Origin: Rurimicrobium sp040387755
GTDB lineage: Bacteria; Bacteroidota; Bacteroidia; Chitinophagales; Chitinophagaceae
Direction of reading: 5' to 3'
DNA length: 64,000 bases
Assembly (NCBI GenBank): GCA_040387755.1
Contig: JAZKDB010000002.1
Span: 620,001 to 684,000 of the forward strand
In this document: positions 8,914-16,056 of the stretch, in pieces
How positions within the stretch are numbered: the first letter of the stretch is position 1
Layout of the letters: every line of letters starts with the position of its first letter
Program-made: the position numbers and the translations under genes
The notes under the pieces: model-generated
Seen by the model: only the letters and a program-made list of their open reading frames with translations
The model's database searches: none
Told to the model about the DNA's origin: nothing

Positions 8914-10005
8914 ATGTATAAACTTAAAAATCCAATCTTCTCTTTACTGTTAGTATCTGTATTTTTTACTTCTTGTAAAGGACAGACAACAAGTAAACGA
9001 ACAAATGAACATGTTGTTGAGCCGCTATCATTTACAAACAAAAGCACAAAGCTGACCAAAACTCAAAACACAAATAAACATCAAAACGTACATTGTAGCC
9101 TGCAAGACAAAGACGGCAAGCTTTGGTTTGGGACATCAGGCGAAGGCGTTTATCGATATGACGGAAAAGATTTTACCCAATTCACTGAAAAAGATGGACT
9201 GAGTAACAATTCTATTTGGTCCATTCTGGAAGATAAATCGGGCAATATTTGGTTTGGAACGGATGATGGCCTTTGCCGTTTCGATGGAAAAACGATTTCA
9301 AAAATCCCCTTTACGATTGCCCACTCAAATGGCTTCGGGATGTCTATACCACTGTCAGGTAAAATTCCGGTATGGAGTATGTTGCAAGACAAAAACGGAA
9401 CAATCTGGTTCGCCACTTCACAAGACTTATATTGTTATGACGGGAAATCGTTTAGCCGTTTTTTGGATAAGGGCAACATTTCAAACCATCAAAATCTTCA
9501 ACTTAAATGGATACAATGTTTTTTAGAAGATAGCAAGGGAATAATTTGGATGGGTTCCGGGCCACTTGGTCAGGAAGGTGTGATACGTTTCGATGGTACA
9601 TCCATTACAAGCTCTAAACCAAATGGTGACGGATGGATCAGGTATATGATAGAAGATAAGGACGGACAAATTTGGTTCAGCGGAAGACAGAACGGAGTGT
9701 TCCGTTATGATGGTCAAACATTCAAAAGCTTTACAGAAAAAACAAATATCGGTTCTGCCATTTTTAAAGACAAAACCGGAAATATCTGGTTTGATGGGGG
9801 CGAAAAATCAAATTCGATAGAAAGCATAGATGGCGTATGGCGTTACGATGGAAAAACATTTGAACATTTCACAACCAAAGATGGTATGGGCAAAAATTCG
9901 GTATGGAATATACTCGAAGACAGAAATAGCAACATTTGGATTGGAACACGAAACTGCCAACTTTATCGCTATGATGGACAAAGGTTTGAAACTTTTTCAG
10001 AATAA
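8914..10005 (+). CDS. Seven-bladed Reg_prop beta-propeller lipoprotein
   Basis: A 363-residue protein starting at ATG 8914. The frame runs back to 8704 without protein character, while 8914 gives a clear lipoprotein signal ending VFFTSCKGQ. The mature part carries seven copies of the two-component-regulator propeller motif (pattern ..LEDKSGNIWFGT..G..RYDGKTF..F), one blade each, enough for one closed propeller. In hybrid two-component sensors these blades form the periplasmic sensing region. Here no kinase follows, so it is a free-standing surface or periplasmic propeller. The binding target is unknown. REP-like repeats lie on both sides. Confidence 0.85.
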   Translation: MYKLKNPIFSLLLVSVFFTSCKGQTTSKRTNEHVVEPLSFTNKSTKLTKTQNTNKHQNVHCSLQDKDGKLWFGTSGEGVYRYDGKDFTQFTEKDGLSNNSIWSILEDKSGNIWFGTDDGLCRFDGKTISKIPFTIAHSNGFGMSIPLSGKIPVWSMLQDKNGTIWFATSQDLYCYDGKSFSRFLDKGNISNHQNLQLKWIQCFLEDSKGIIWMGSGPLGQEGVIRFDGTSITSSKPNGDGWIRYMIEDKDGQIWFSGRQNGVFRYDGQTFKSFTEKTNIGSAIFKDKTGNIWFDGGEKSNSIESIDGVWRYDGKTFEHFTTKDGMGKNSVWNILEDRNSNIWIGTRNCQLYRYDGQRFETFSE

Positions 10006-10008
10006 CCC

Positions 10009-10041
10009 GCTGTTCGGGATATTCCAAAAAGCATCCCGAAC
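10009..10041. repeat. REP-like fragment (copy b)
   Basis: A short hairpin form, GCTGTTCGGGATAT...GCATCCCGAAC, directly after the propeller gene. It is a truncated version of the REP module. Confidence 0.6.
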
Positions 10042-10060
10042 TCACCCACGCTCAACCACA

Positions 10061-10190
10061 ATGCGTCATTGCGACGAAGGAAGCAATCTAAACTTGTAAT
10101 GTAGAGTTCATTTAAGTCAATTTGGGGTCTACAATGACAGACTGCTTCCCCGCAATAAGCAGGATGTGCCACGTGCCTCGCAGTGACGTA
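10061..10190. repeat. CGTCATTGCGA-type palindromic repeat
   Basis: The left end GCGTCATTGCGACGAAGGA and the right end CCTCGCAGTGACG are roughly inverted. Inner arms are GGAAGCAATCT and CAGACTGCTTCC. This resembles the interspersed CGTCATTGCGAG...GAAGCAATC element found in many bacterial genomes, here diverged and single-copy in the window. Confidence 0.55.
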
Positions 10191-10231
10191 AGCATGTGAA
10201 TTATGATTTCGGTTCTAGTTTTCGAACCCTG

Positions 10232-10394
10232 CTGTTCGGGACGCGCCAAAGGGTTTTTCTAACCACAAATAAAGCGGATTTGCAATCCGGAGAGGACAAT
10301 TAAAAAATAGAAATTACAAATCTGCTTTATCTTCGGTTCGGGATGCCCGTCCGAATCGGCACGGGCGGACGCTACCGCTAAGATCCCGAAAAGC
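10232..10394. repeat. REPIN-like element, long form (copy c)
   Basis: About 163 bp starting GCTGTTCGGGACGC and ending AAGATCCCGAAAAGC. It shares the AAAGCGGATTTGCAATCC linker and the right-hand module GATGCCCGTCCGAATCGGCA with copies a and f. The inner region is shorter than in those copies. Confidence 0.75.
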
Positions 10395-10466
10395 GGGACA
10401 GCAATGCCGAAAAAACGTTAGTGGCAATTTTGTCGAACCGACTATTAACAACACAATATTGAACAA

Positions 10467-11063
10467 ATGAATAAATATATTTTTCTAATGTCACTTTTTG
10501 TGACTTCGACAATTTTTGCACAAACCAAAAAAAATCTAATCGAAAAAACTTTTGATAATATTAAGAGTAAGACAAAGGTTGACAAAAGTGATTCAACTTG
10601 CTTTATTCTTACACAGAAAATGTATGATGAAGTTTTACAAAACGAAATTTCAGAATTTAAAAAAAGTACAATTGAAGAAATTAATGAATTTCAGAAAAAC
10701 AGAAAATCAAAAAACACATATTTATTTACAGCATTAATGTTTTATCAAGAAGTTATAACAAAATCGGCCGAACAAAAAGTATTAAAGCCAGGATTACAGA
10801 GAGACATTGTTAATTACTTAGAAAGTGAATTTCTATATGTTTACAATAAAATACCAACCATTGTATATATCTACAAAGTTGAGACTCTAAATTTATTTGA
10901 AGATAAAGCAGAGCTGAAAAAGTATATTGATGAAGGACTTAAAAATTATCCAAATTCGATTCCTTTAAAATATTATAGCTACAAGTATTTGAAAGAACAG
11001 ACCTATAAAGAAGAATTAATGAAAATAAATAAAAAACATTGGTTAGTTAGTATTGAAGAATAA
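10467..11063 (+). CDS. Secreted protein of unknown function
   Basis: A 198-residue protein with a signal peptide (MNKYIFLMSLFVTSTIFAQ, cleavage expected after the Ala-Gln region). The mature part is Lys/Glu/Tyr-rich and mainly helical. Its last third (KKYIDEGLKNYPNSIPLKYYSYKYLKEQ) resembles a degenerate TPR-like helix pair, but no family can be assigned. It is AT-rich like the SIR2-TPR gene, lies between two REP-like repeats and has no operon partner. Probably periplasmic. Confidence 0.65.
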   Translation: MNKYIFLMSLFVTSTIFAQTKKNLIEKTFDNIKSKTKVDKSDSTCFILTQKMYDEVLQNEISEFKKSTIEEINEFQKNRKSKNTYLFTALMFYQEVITKSAEQKVLKPGLQRDIVNYLESEFLYVYNKIPTIVYIYKVETLNLFEDKAELKKYIDEGLKNYPNSIPLKYYSYKYLKEQTYKEELMKINKKHWLVSIEE

Positions 11064-11080
11064 AAACTACAATTAACCCC

Positions 11081-11133
11081 GATGTTCGTAATGTTCCAAA
11101 GGGCCGCCAAAGCCTACAAGCATACCGAACAGC
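11081..11133. repeat. REP-like element, short form (copy d)
   Basis: A 53-bp hairpin running from GATGTTCGTAATGTTCC to CATACCGAACAGC. It is a degenerate copy of the short REP module, 17 bp after the 198-aa secreted protein gene. Confidence 0.6.
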
Positions 11134-11142
11134 AAGATTAAC

Positions 11143-11409
11143 TTAGTCCGGAATCAGCCAAACGTAATAATTCTCCACGATAACACTATCTGTTCCGCGT
11201 AAAAAACGCTTTTCGGTGATCAGGGTTCTTTGCTCTGTGTATTCGGCAAAATTAAAGCCCTTGCTTTGCTGCAGGGTGTTTTTGGCTTTTGATTCCTTTT
11301 CGGGATGCTTTTTCAGAGTGTTCTTTCCTTTGGCATTTTTGGGCTGTGCCATAACGTTTACTGCGCACAGAAAAATCAACAGCATCATGCAAAATTTGTT
11401 CCATTTCAT
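11143..11409 (-). CDS. Small secreted basic protein, unknown function
   Basis: An 88-residue protein with a good signal peptide (MKWNKFCMMLLIFLCAVNVMAQ). A Lys-rich low-complexity stretch follows (PKNAKGKNTLKKHPEKESKAKN), then a short ordered tail ending YYVWLIPD. No family was recognised. The secretion signal makes it more likely real than chance. It lies between REP copies d and e. Confidence 0.55.
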   Translation of the reverse strand: MKWNKFCMMLLIFLCAVNVMAQPKNAKGKNTLKKHPEKESKAKNTLQQSKGFNFAEYTEQRTLITEKRFLRGTDSVIVENYYVWLIPD

Positions 11410-11468
11410 AAAATAAATATTTAAACATCTGCAATAAAAAACGGATGGAGGGACAAATTAGTATTCCG

Positions 11469-11511
11469 GCTGTTCGTGGGATGTTCCGAAGGGCCCGCCG
11501 GAGGAGGGCGA
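11469..11511. repeat. REP-like fragment abutting palindrome array A (copy e)
   Basis: GGCTGTTCGTGGGATGTTCC continues into GAAGGGCCCGCC, the left half of the REP module. It is then cut off exactly where the conserved array boundary (CCTAAATAAAATAT) begins. This suggests that one element inserted into the other. Confidence 0.6.
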
Positions 11512-11850
11512 CCTAAATAAAATATAGCTCCAGCTAGCGAAAGTGTAGGCACGCCTACCGAAATCATAGGCGCGCCTATCAAAACTATAGGCGCGCCTGC
11601 AAGAGTGACAGGCTCGCCTATCAAAAGCATAGGCGCGCCTAAATATTTCTTAGGCGTGCCTACCCAAAAGATAGGCACGCCTACCAAAACTATAGGCGCG
11701 CCTGTAAGAATGACAGGCGCGCCTAGCGAAACCATAGGCGAGCCTAAATATTTCATAGGCACGCCTACCCAAAAGATAGGCGCGCCTACAAAAACTATAG
11801 GCGCACCTGTAAGAATGACAGGCGCGCCTACGAAATATTAAGGCAAGCAC
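11512..11850. repeat. Palindrome array A: 14 AGGCGCGCCT-type cores every 21 bp
   Basis: Fourteen 10-bp palindromic cores start at 11547 and recur exactly every 21 bp up to 11820. Eight are perfect AGGCGCGCCT; the rest differ at one or two positions (AGGCACGCCT, AGGCGTGCCT, AGGCTCGCCT and similar). Degenerate half-cores lie at both ends. Spacers are always 11 nt and A-rich (ATCAAAACTAT, ACCCAAAAGAT, GTAAGAATGAC, AAATATTTCAT). They recur in a fixed order of five, giving a 105-bp higher-order repeat. Both strands can be read as 7-residue G-x-P repeats, an automatic result of a palindrome in a 21-bp period. Not CRISPR: repeats are too short, spacers related, no cas genes. It lies about 100 bp downstream of the 155-aa gene. 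Confidence 0.95.
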
Positions 11851-11947
11851 TTAAAAAAAAGAGGAAGTGCTGATGAAAAAAAAGAACCGGGACTATGATA
11901 TAGCTCATCATAATACCCGGCTCTGTGCTTCTATCTTTATCTTATAC

Positions 11948-12415
11948 TTATTCCTTATTGTTGGGCTTATTGGCAAAGCGCTTATTCCAGTCGTCTATCT
12001 CTTTCATAGCGCCATCCAGCGAGGCCTCGTTGCTGCGGGATATTTGCAGGTTGGCCACATAACGGTCTACCAGTACCATAATATCGCTGGCTGCGCCCAA
12101 TTGCATTTCTTCGATGGTTTCGAGCGCCTGTAAGAGTGCCAGGCGATTGCCTTCCAGATTTTGATACGCATCCAGCAGATTAATCAGATCGATTGGGTTG
12201 TCGGCTCTGCTGAGGGCTGTAGGGAACTGGACAGCCACGCGAGATACCAGACGGGCATAGCCTTCGCGCCCTTCGGCCATCGTTCTTCCTCCCAGTTTTT
12301 CATCGTCTGTAAGGTTAATCTTATAGGCGTTAAACAAGACAAGGCCATTGTTTACCTGCAGGGTAAAGGCATCGGTGACAGATTTGGGGCAGATGGTTTG
12401 GATGTACTTTCTCAT
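11948..12415 (-). CDS. Unit A 155-aa protein of unknown family
   Basis: A 155-residue, soluble, mainly helical protein with no signal or membrane segment. Notable stretches are LTDDEKLGGRTMAEGREGYARL (about 35-56) and LLQALETIEEMQLGAASDIMVLVDRYVANL in the second half, ending in a charged tail. It is about 89% identical to the protein at 22175-22642; the differences cluster near the N-terminus, in the middle and in the last residues. In both places the gene is followed by a 21-bp-period palindrome array and preceded by about 350 bp of matching non-coding DNA, so gene and array form one unit. Function unknown. A DNA- or RNA-binding role for the array is an inference from linkage only. Confidence 0.85.
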   Translation of the reverse strand: MRKYIQTICPKSVTDAFTLQVNNGLVLFNAYKINLTDDEKLGGRTMAEGREGYARLVSRVAVQFPTALSRADNPIDLINLLDAYQNLEGNRLALLQALETIEEMQLGAASDIMVLVDRYVANLQISRSNEASLDGAMKEIDDWNKRFANKPNNKE

Positions 12416-12763
12416 CGTTTTGTTTTTTTTAAAAATGTTTACAGAAAAAATGATTGTTTACCTGGGTTTTGCACTCAGATTGTTTCGACTTTTTATCAAT
12501 ACTGAACGGCAAAAACTTGAGGCAATAATATTAAAAACAGCTAATTATTAAGAATTAATTTATGTAATATTCATTAGTTTTTAGATTAATAGTTATCATA
12601 TTCTGTATTTACAAATTATGAACAGCGTTTCACAAATTTTAATTGTCGATTCACAAAGTTTTTCGGGAAATGACCCGGGAGGATGAGTTCAAAAAAAATT
12701 TTTTTAGACGAAGATTTTAAAGCCAATTTTTGGTGATTTTCTGCAGACACGAAGCTTCAAAAA
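12416..12763. other. Conserved upstream block of unit A
   Basis: These roughly 350 bp match 22643-22990 upstream of the paralogous gene. Near-identical runs include CATCGTTTTGTTTTTTT, GATTGTTTACCTGGGTTT, and a stretch with TTCATTAGTTTTTAGATTA. A poly-A/poly-T block (about 12692-12707) and the right edge TTCTGCAGACACGAA are also shared. No frame with a plausible protein crosses it. It may hold the promoter and a long leader, or an RNA. Confidence 0.65.
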
Positions 12764-12778
12764 GACAAGGGTGATACC

Positions 12779-12980
12779 GCTGTTCGGGATGTTTTTCCCG
12801 AAGGGCCCTCCAAAACGGACAGGCATCCCGAAAACAAATAAAGCGGATTTGCAATCCGCATAAGGACTTTTTAAAATTGTAGAATTATGTGAAAGGAGAT
12901 TACAAATCACCTATATCTACAGTTCGGGATGCCCGTCCGCATCGGCACGGGCGGGCGCTATCGCTAAGATCCCGAACAGC
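12779..12980. repeat. REPIN-like element, long form (copy f)
   Basis: 202 bp with perfect 12-bp inverted ends (GCTGTTCGGGAT). It contains both REP modules and the AAAGCGGATTTGCAATCCGC linker. It starts 15 bp after the conserved block of unit A. This is the cleanest long copy in the window. Confidence 0.85.
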
Positions 12981-13047
12981 AAGAGTGCAAAATTCAATGG
13001 CCGTTTTTCAATTAAACTTAAGTAATAATATCAGCTTTTGTACCCCC

Positions 13048-13090
13048 GCTGCCCAGGAATATCCCGAAGAGCCCGTCGAAGCGGACAGAC
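13048..13090. repeat. Degenerate REP-like fragment (copy g)
   Basis: A partial module, CCGCTGCCCAGGAATATCCC then GAAGAGCCCGTCGAAGCGGA. It keeps the order of the REP left half but has lost its right end. Confidence 0.45.
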
Positions 13091-13139
13091 TAAAAACACT
13101 ATCATTTTTTTATACAAAAAAACAAATTTGAAAAAAGAT

Positions 13140-13180
13140 TTGCTTATTGTTGTCGCATATACTATCTTTGCGACAACAAT
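13140..13180 (+). promoter_or_regulatory. Promoter with overlapping palindromic operator (MarR-type)
   Basis: TTG at 13140-13142 and TATCTTTG at 13163-13170 are 20 bp apart, an exact Bacteroidota promoter. A perfect 12-bp inverted repeat (ATTGTTGTCGCA at 13146-13157 and its complement at 13169-13180, 11 bp apart) covers the spacer and the -7 box. A repressor bound there would block transcription. The MarR gene third in this operon is the obvious candidate. Confidence 0.85.
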
Positions 13181-13195
13181 TTTAAAAAAAATAAA

Positions 13196-13555
13196 ATGAT
13201 ACAATTGACATTTGCGTCTCTTCAAGTAAGAGATTTAGAAGCATCAAAAGCCTTCTACACTAACAAATTAGGGTTTGAAATTGATAGCACTAATCCACAA
13301 GCCTGTGTTTTCAAATACAATCAAGGACAAGCCAGTTTTGCTATTCGTACACCACTTGAACCACTTGAAGGAAAAGAATTAGGAATAGGCGTAGCACTTT
13401 GGTTTGCAGTAGACGAAAATGTGGACGAATTGAAAGAAAAATTCATTACTAATGGAGTTGCCACAACCGGGCCAATTATAGATACGCCTTTTGGTAGAGC
13501 GTTCCACGTAAAAGACATTGATGGATATAAAATTACTTTCCTTAACACAAAATAA
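13196..13555 (+). CDS. VOC (glyoxalase/dioxygenase superfamily) protein
   Basis: A 119-residue single VOC module. It begins with the typical beta strand and LEASKAFYTNKLGFEID helix, has a central AIRTPLEPLE segment, and ends GRAFHVKDIDGYKITFLNTK, the usual C-terminal metal-site strand. VOC proteins include glyoxalases, ring-cleaving dioxygenases and antibiotic- or toxin-binding proteins. It is the first gene of a three-gene operon with an NmrA-type oxidoreductase (8 bp gap) and a MarR regulator, under a palindromic operator. That context points to an inducible response to a small reactive or toxic molecule. Substrate unknown. Confidence 0.85.
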   Translation: MIQLTFASLQVRDLEASKAFYTNKLGFEIDSTNPQACVFKYNQGQASFAIRTPLEPLEGKELGIGVALWFAVDENVDELKEKFITNGVATTGPIIDTPFGRAFHVKDIDGYKITFLNTK

Positions 13556-13563
13556 AAGTAAAT

Positions 13564-14454
13564 ATGCGCAATAAAATATTAATCACAGGTGCAACAGGAA
13601 GTTTAGGAAGTAAGGTTGTTAACCTTTTAAAAGAGAAAACCAAAATTGAAAATCTTGCTGTTTTGGTTAGAGACGAAAAAAATGAATTGGCAAAACAATA
13701 TACCAATGATGGTATTGACGTAAGAATTGGAGATTATGCAAATTTAGAAAGTTTAGAAAGTGCTTTTAAAGGCATTGATACTTTATATTTTGTTTCTGGT
13801 GGAGACGATAATGAACGAGCAAAACTTCATAAAAATGTAGTTGATTCAGCAAAAAAAGTAGGCATTAAGCACATTTTATATACAAGTGCTGTGTGGAAAG
13901 ACGAAAGTAATTCTTCGCCATTGGCAAATCTTGTGGATTCTCATTTACAAACTGAAAATTGTATTAAAACATCAGGAATTACTTATACAATTTTGAAACA
14001 TAATTTATATGCCGAAGTAATCGAAATGATGATAGGAGATAAAAGTCAACTGCTAAAAACCAGAACCATTTATTTGCCAACAGCAAATGGACTAACTTCT
14101 TTTGTACCAAAAAAAGATTTAGCAGAAGCAGAGGTAAATATACTTTTAAACCCTTCATCCTATTCCAATAAAATTTTAGAGTTTAATGGAAGTGAACAAA
14201 TTTCTTTTTCTGAAATTGCTAAAAAAATATCTGAAACTGTAAAAGAACCTATTCAGTATATTTCCCCAACAAAAAAAGAATTTGAAGAACAAATGACTAA
14301 ATTTGGTTTACCAAGTCATATTATCGAAATACTTACCACTTTCAGTATAGCAATCGCTAACAGAGAATTTGACCAACAATCAAATGATTTAGAAAGAGTT
14401 TTAGGGAGAAAAACAACTTCATTATCCGAATTTTTACAAGCAACATATAAGTAA
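13564..14454 (+). CDS. NmrA-like NAD(P)-binding oxidoreductase
   Basis: A 296-residue atypical short-chain dehydrogenase of the NmrA/QorB-like group. The N-terminal Rossmann motif is clear (ILITGATGSLGSKVV, GxxGxxG), followed by VLVRDEKN and IRIGDYANLESLESAFKGIDTLYFVSG-like segments of the family. A conventional Tyr-Lys catalytic pair is not evident, as expected for NmrA-type sensors or quinone reductases. It is the second gene of the VOC-NmrA-MarR operon. In other bacteria, MarR-linked NmrA/QorB genes respond to quinones or other electrophiles; that role here is inferred. Confidence 0.85.
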   Translation: MRNKILITGATGSLGSKVVNLLKEKTKIENLAVLVRDEKNELAKQYTNDGIDVRIGDYANLESLESAFKGIDTLYFVSGGDDNERAKLHKNVVDSAKKVGIKHILYTSAVWKDESNSSPLANLVDSHLQTENCIKTSGITYTILKHNLYAEVIEMMIGDKSQLLKTRTIYLPTANGLTSFVPKKDLAEAEVNILLNPSSYSNKILEFNGSEQISFSEIAKKISETVKEPIQYISPTKKEFEEQMTKFGLPSHIIEILTTFSIAIANREFDQQSNDLERVLGRKTTSLSEFLQATYK

Positions 14455-14475
14455 TCCAAATGCTACTTAAAGATT

Positions 14476-14937
14476 ATGCCTAAAAAAATTGAATTTAATT
14501 TTAAAAGTCCTAACGAAAGTCCTGGGTATTTACTCGGGCAGCTTACTTTGTTGTGGCAACGAAAACAAAAAAAAGTTTTAGACCCGTTAGATTTAACTCA
14601 AACGCAATTTGCTCTATTATGTGCATTAGCTTGGCTTTCAAACAACAGCAATAGTGTAACACAAATTGACATTGCCAATCAAACAAATTTTGACAGAATG
14701 ATGGTGTCAAAAGTTTTAAGGACATTAGAAGAAAAGAAATTTGTAACCCGACAAGAACACGAAATAGACACAAGAGCAAAAACCATTCGACTAACAAATG
14801 TAGGAGAAACAGTTTTGCAAAAAGCAATCATTGAAATAGAAAATGCTGACAATGTTTTTTTTGCTTCGTTGGACATTAAACTTGTACAATTCAACAAGAA
14901 TATGGTGCAACTTATAGACAAAAACAAGACCGAATAA
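14476..14937 (+). CDS. MarR family transcriptional regulator
   Basis: A 153-residue winged helix-turn-helix regulator. The core DNA-binding part is visible at about 55-105: ALAWLSNNSNSVTQIDIANQTNFDRMMVSKVLRTLEEKKFVTRQEHEIDTRAKTIR is the MarR pattern of helices followed by the wing (split here only for description). The flanking helices form the dimer interface. It is last in the operon with the VOC and NmrA genes, 21 bp after the latter. The perfect palindrome over the operon promoter is its probable operator, giving autorepression relieved by a ligand. Confidence 0.9.
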   Translation: MPKKIEFNFKSPNESPGYLLGQLTLLWQRKQKKVLDPLDLTQTQFALLCALAWLSNNSNSVTQIDIANQTNFDRMMVSKVLRTLEEKKFVTRQEHEIDTRAKTIRLTNVGETVLQKAIIEIENADNVFFASLDIKLVQFNKNMVQLIDKNKTE

Positions 14938-15015
14938 AAGCATTACCGCTAACATCGGTTTTACGAAAGTTGGGCAGTTATAATAAAATGAACATTTGTA
15001 ATTCTAATTTATCCC

Positions 15016-15079
15016 GCTGTTCAGGATGTTTTACCGAAGGTCCCGCCCCTGCGGGAGCCGGTCAGGCATCCCAAACAGT
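15016..15079. repeat. REP-like element, short form (copy h)
   Basis: A 64-bp hairpin, GCTGTTCAGGATGTT...GGCATCCCAAACAG, with an inner CCCGCCCC/GCGGGAG arm. It lies between the MarR operon and the DUF3667 gene. Confidence 0.7.
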
Positions 15080-15158
15080 GAGAATTTGATATTCCCCCGA
15101 ACTTTCGCATATTTGTAGTTCAGCAGCCATTCTCAGAATCCAAACAGTATCCTCATCA

Positions 15159-15956
15159 ATGACCCATCATAACCACTGCCTCAACTGCGGAAAACATTTG
15201 ACCGATAAATACTGTGCAGGCTGCGGTCAAAAAGCAGATACGCATCGCATTACTTTTAAACATTTCCTGTTGCACGATTTGCTTCATGGCACTTTTCATA
15301 TCGACAAGGGCATCTTGTACACTGCAAAGCAATCCATAACACGCCCTGGGCAGGCCGCACTTGATTATATCTCGGGAAAAAGAATCCGCTTCTACAATGT
15401 ATTTTACCTGATACTGATTACCCTGGGGTTGATGTTGTTTGTGCGACATATTGATGACTTGTTTAACGGCACAGAACCTATAAAAGTTCGGGCAAACGCT
15501 AATGAAGCCACTCGCAATCTGGACAAAATGTTTGCTGAGAAAAGCAAATTTTTAATCTTACTCTTTCTACCCTTTGCTGCAATCAACAGCTTTATTTTAT
15601 TCAGAAAAAGAAAACTGAACCTGAGCGAACATACCATCATTGCAGGAATGTTATTATTGGGCATTGCCATTATAGGCGTATGCTCCAATGTCCTTTTCAT
15701 TATCAATATGGGCATTGGTATAAACGGCACAATACTCAGCCTGATGGTTACCGCTGTCAATTTTATTTATGTAGGCTATGGATATTATAATGCCTTTGGC
15801 AAGGATTATTCCGGCTGGGGTATTAGCTCCAGAGTCGCAGCGTTTTTTGTGTTCATTTGTATTGAGGTATTGCTTTTGCTCATGGTATTAATAGGGATAG
15901 CTACACACTGGAAATTCACTGAAATCACCATCTCCCCTTTCGGTTATTACAATTAA
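15159..15956 (+). CDS. DUF3667 zinc-ribbon membrane protein
   Basis: A 265-residue protein. It opens with a zinc ribbon (CLNCGKHLTDKYCAGCGQK, two CxxC pairs, residues about 8-26), followed by the family segment THRITFKHFLLHDLLHGTFHIDKG and TRPGQAALDYISGKRIRFYNVFYL. About four hydrophobic segments follow. This is the DUF3667 arrangement, common in Bacteroidota and of unknown function. It sits alone between REP copies h and i. The family is confident; no role can be assigned. Confidence 0.88.
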   Translation: MTHHNHCLNCGKHLTDKYCAGCGQKADTHRITFKHFLLHDLLHGTFHIDKGILYTAKQSITRPGQAALDYISGKRIRFYNVFYLILITLGLMLFVRHIDDLFNGTEPIKVRANANEATRNLDKMFAEKSKFLILLFLPFAAINSFILFRKRKLNLSEHTIIAGMLLLGIAIIGVCSNVLFIINMGIGINGTILSLMVTAVNFIYVGYGYYNAFGKDYSGWGISSRVAAFFVFICIEVLLLLMVLIGIATHWKFTEITISPFGYYN

Positions 15957-15999
15957 GCTATACCAATTCATCATCTCAGCCAGGTATTCGAAATATTCA

Positions 16000-16053
16000 G
16001 CTGTTCGGGATGTCCCGAAGGGCCCGCTGTGACGGACAGGCATCCCGAACAGC
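16000..16053. repeat. REP-like element, perfect short form (copy i)
   Basis: 54 bp with perfect 13-bp inverted ends (GCTGTTCGGGATG) around CCCGAAGGGCCCGCTGTGAC and GGACAGG. It is the unit REP module, and two of these in opposite orientation make the long copies. Confidence 0.85.
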
Positions 16054-16056
16054 AAG

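Noticed and set aside
8649..9059. 136-codon minus-strand ORF
   Set aside because: It crosses the REPIN end and the start of the propeller lipoprotein, with no recognisable domain.
10215..10232. tRNA-like GGTTC...GAACC segment
   Set aside because: It is a short hairpin with no acceptor, D or anticodon arms around it.
11512..11850. CRISPR array
   Set aside because: The repeat is 10 bp and palindromic, spacers are 11 nt and similar to each other, and there are no cas genes.
12779..12980. Insertion sequence
   Set aside because: Inverted ends are present, but no transposase frame is inside; the layout fits a REPIN-like non-coding element.
10395..14960. Integron-like cassette boundaries (GTTAGTGGC and CGCTAACATC near gene ends)
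   Set aside because: Sites are too short and do not form attC pairs, no integrase is present, and the gene spacing is explained by REP-like elements.
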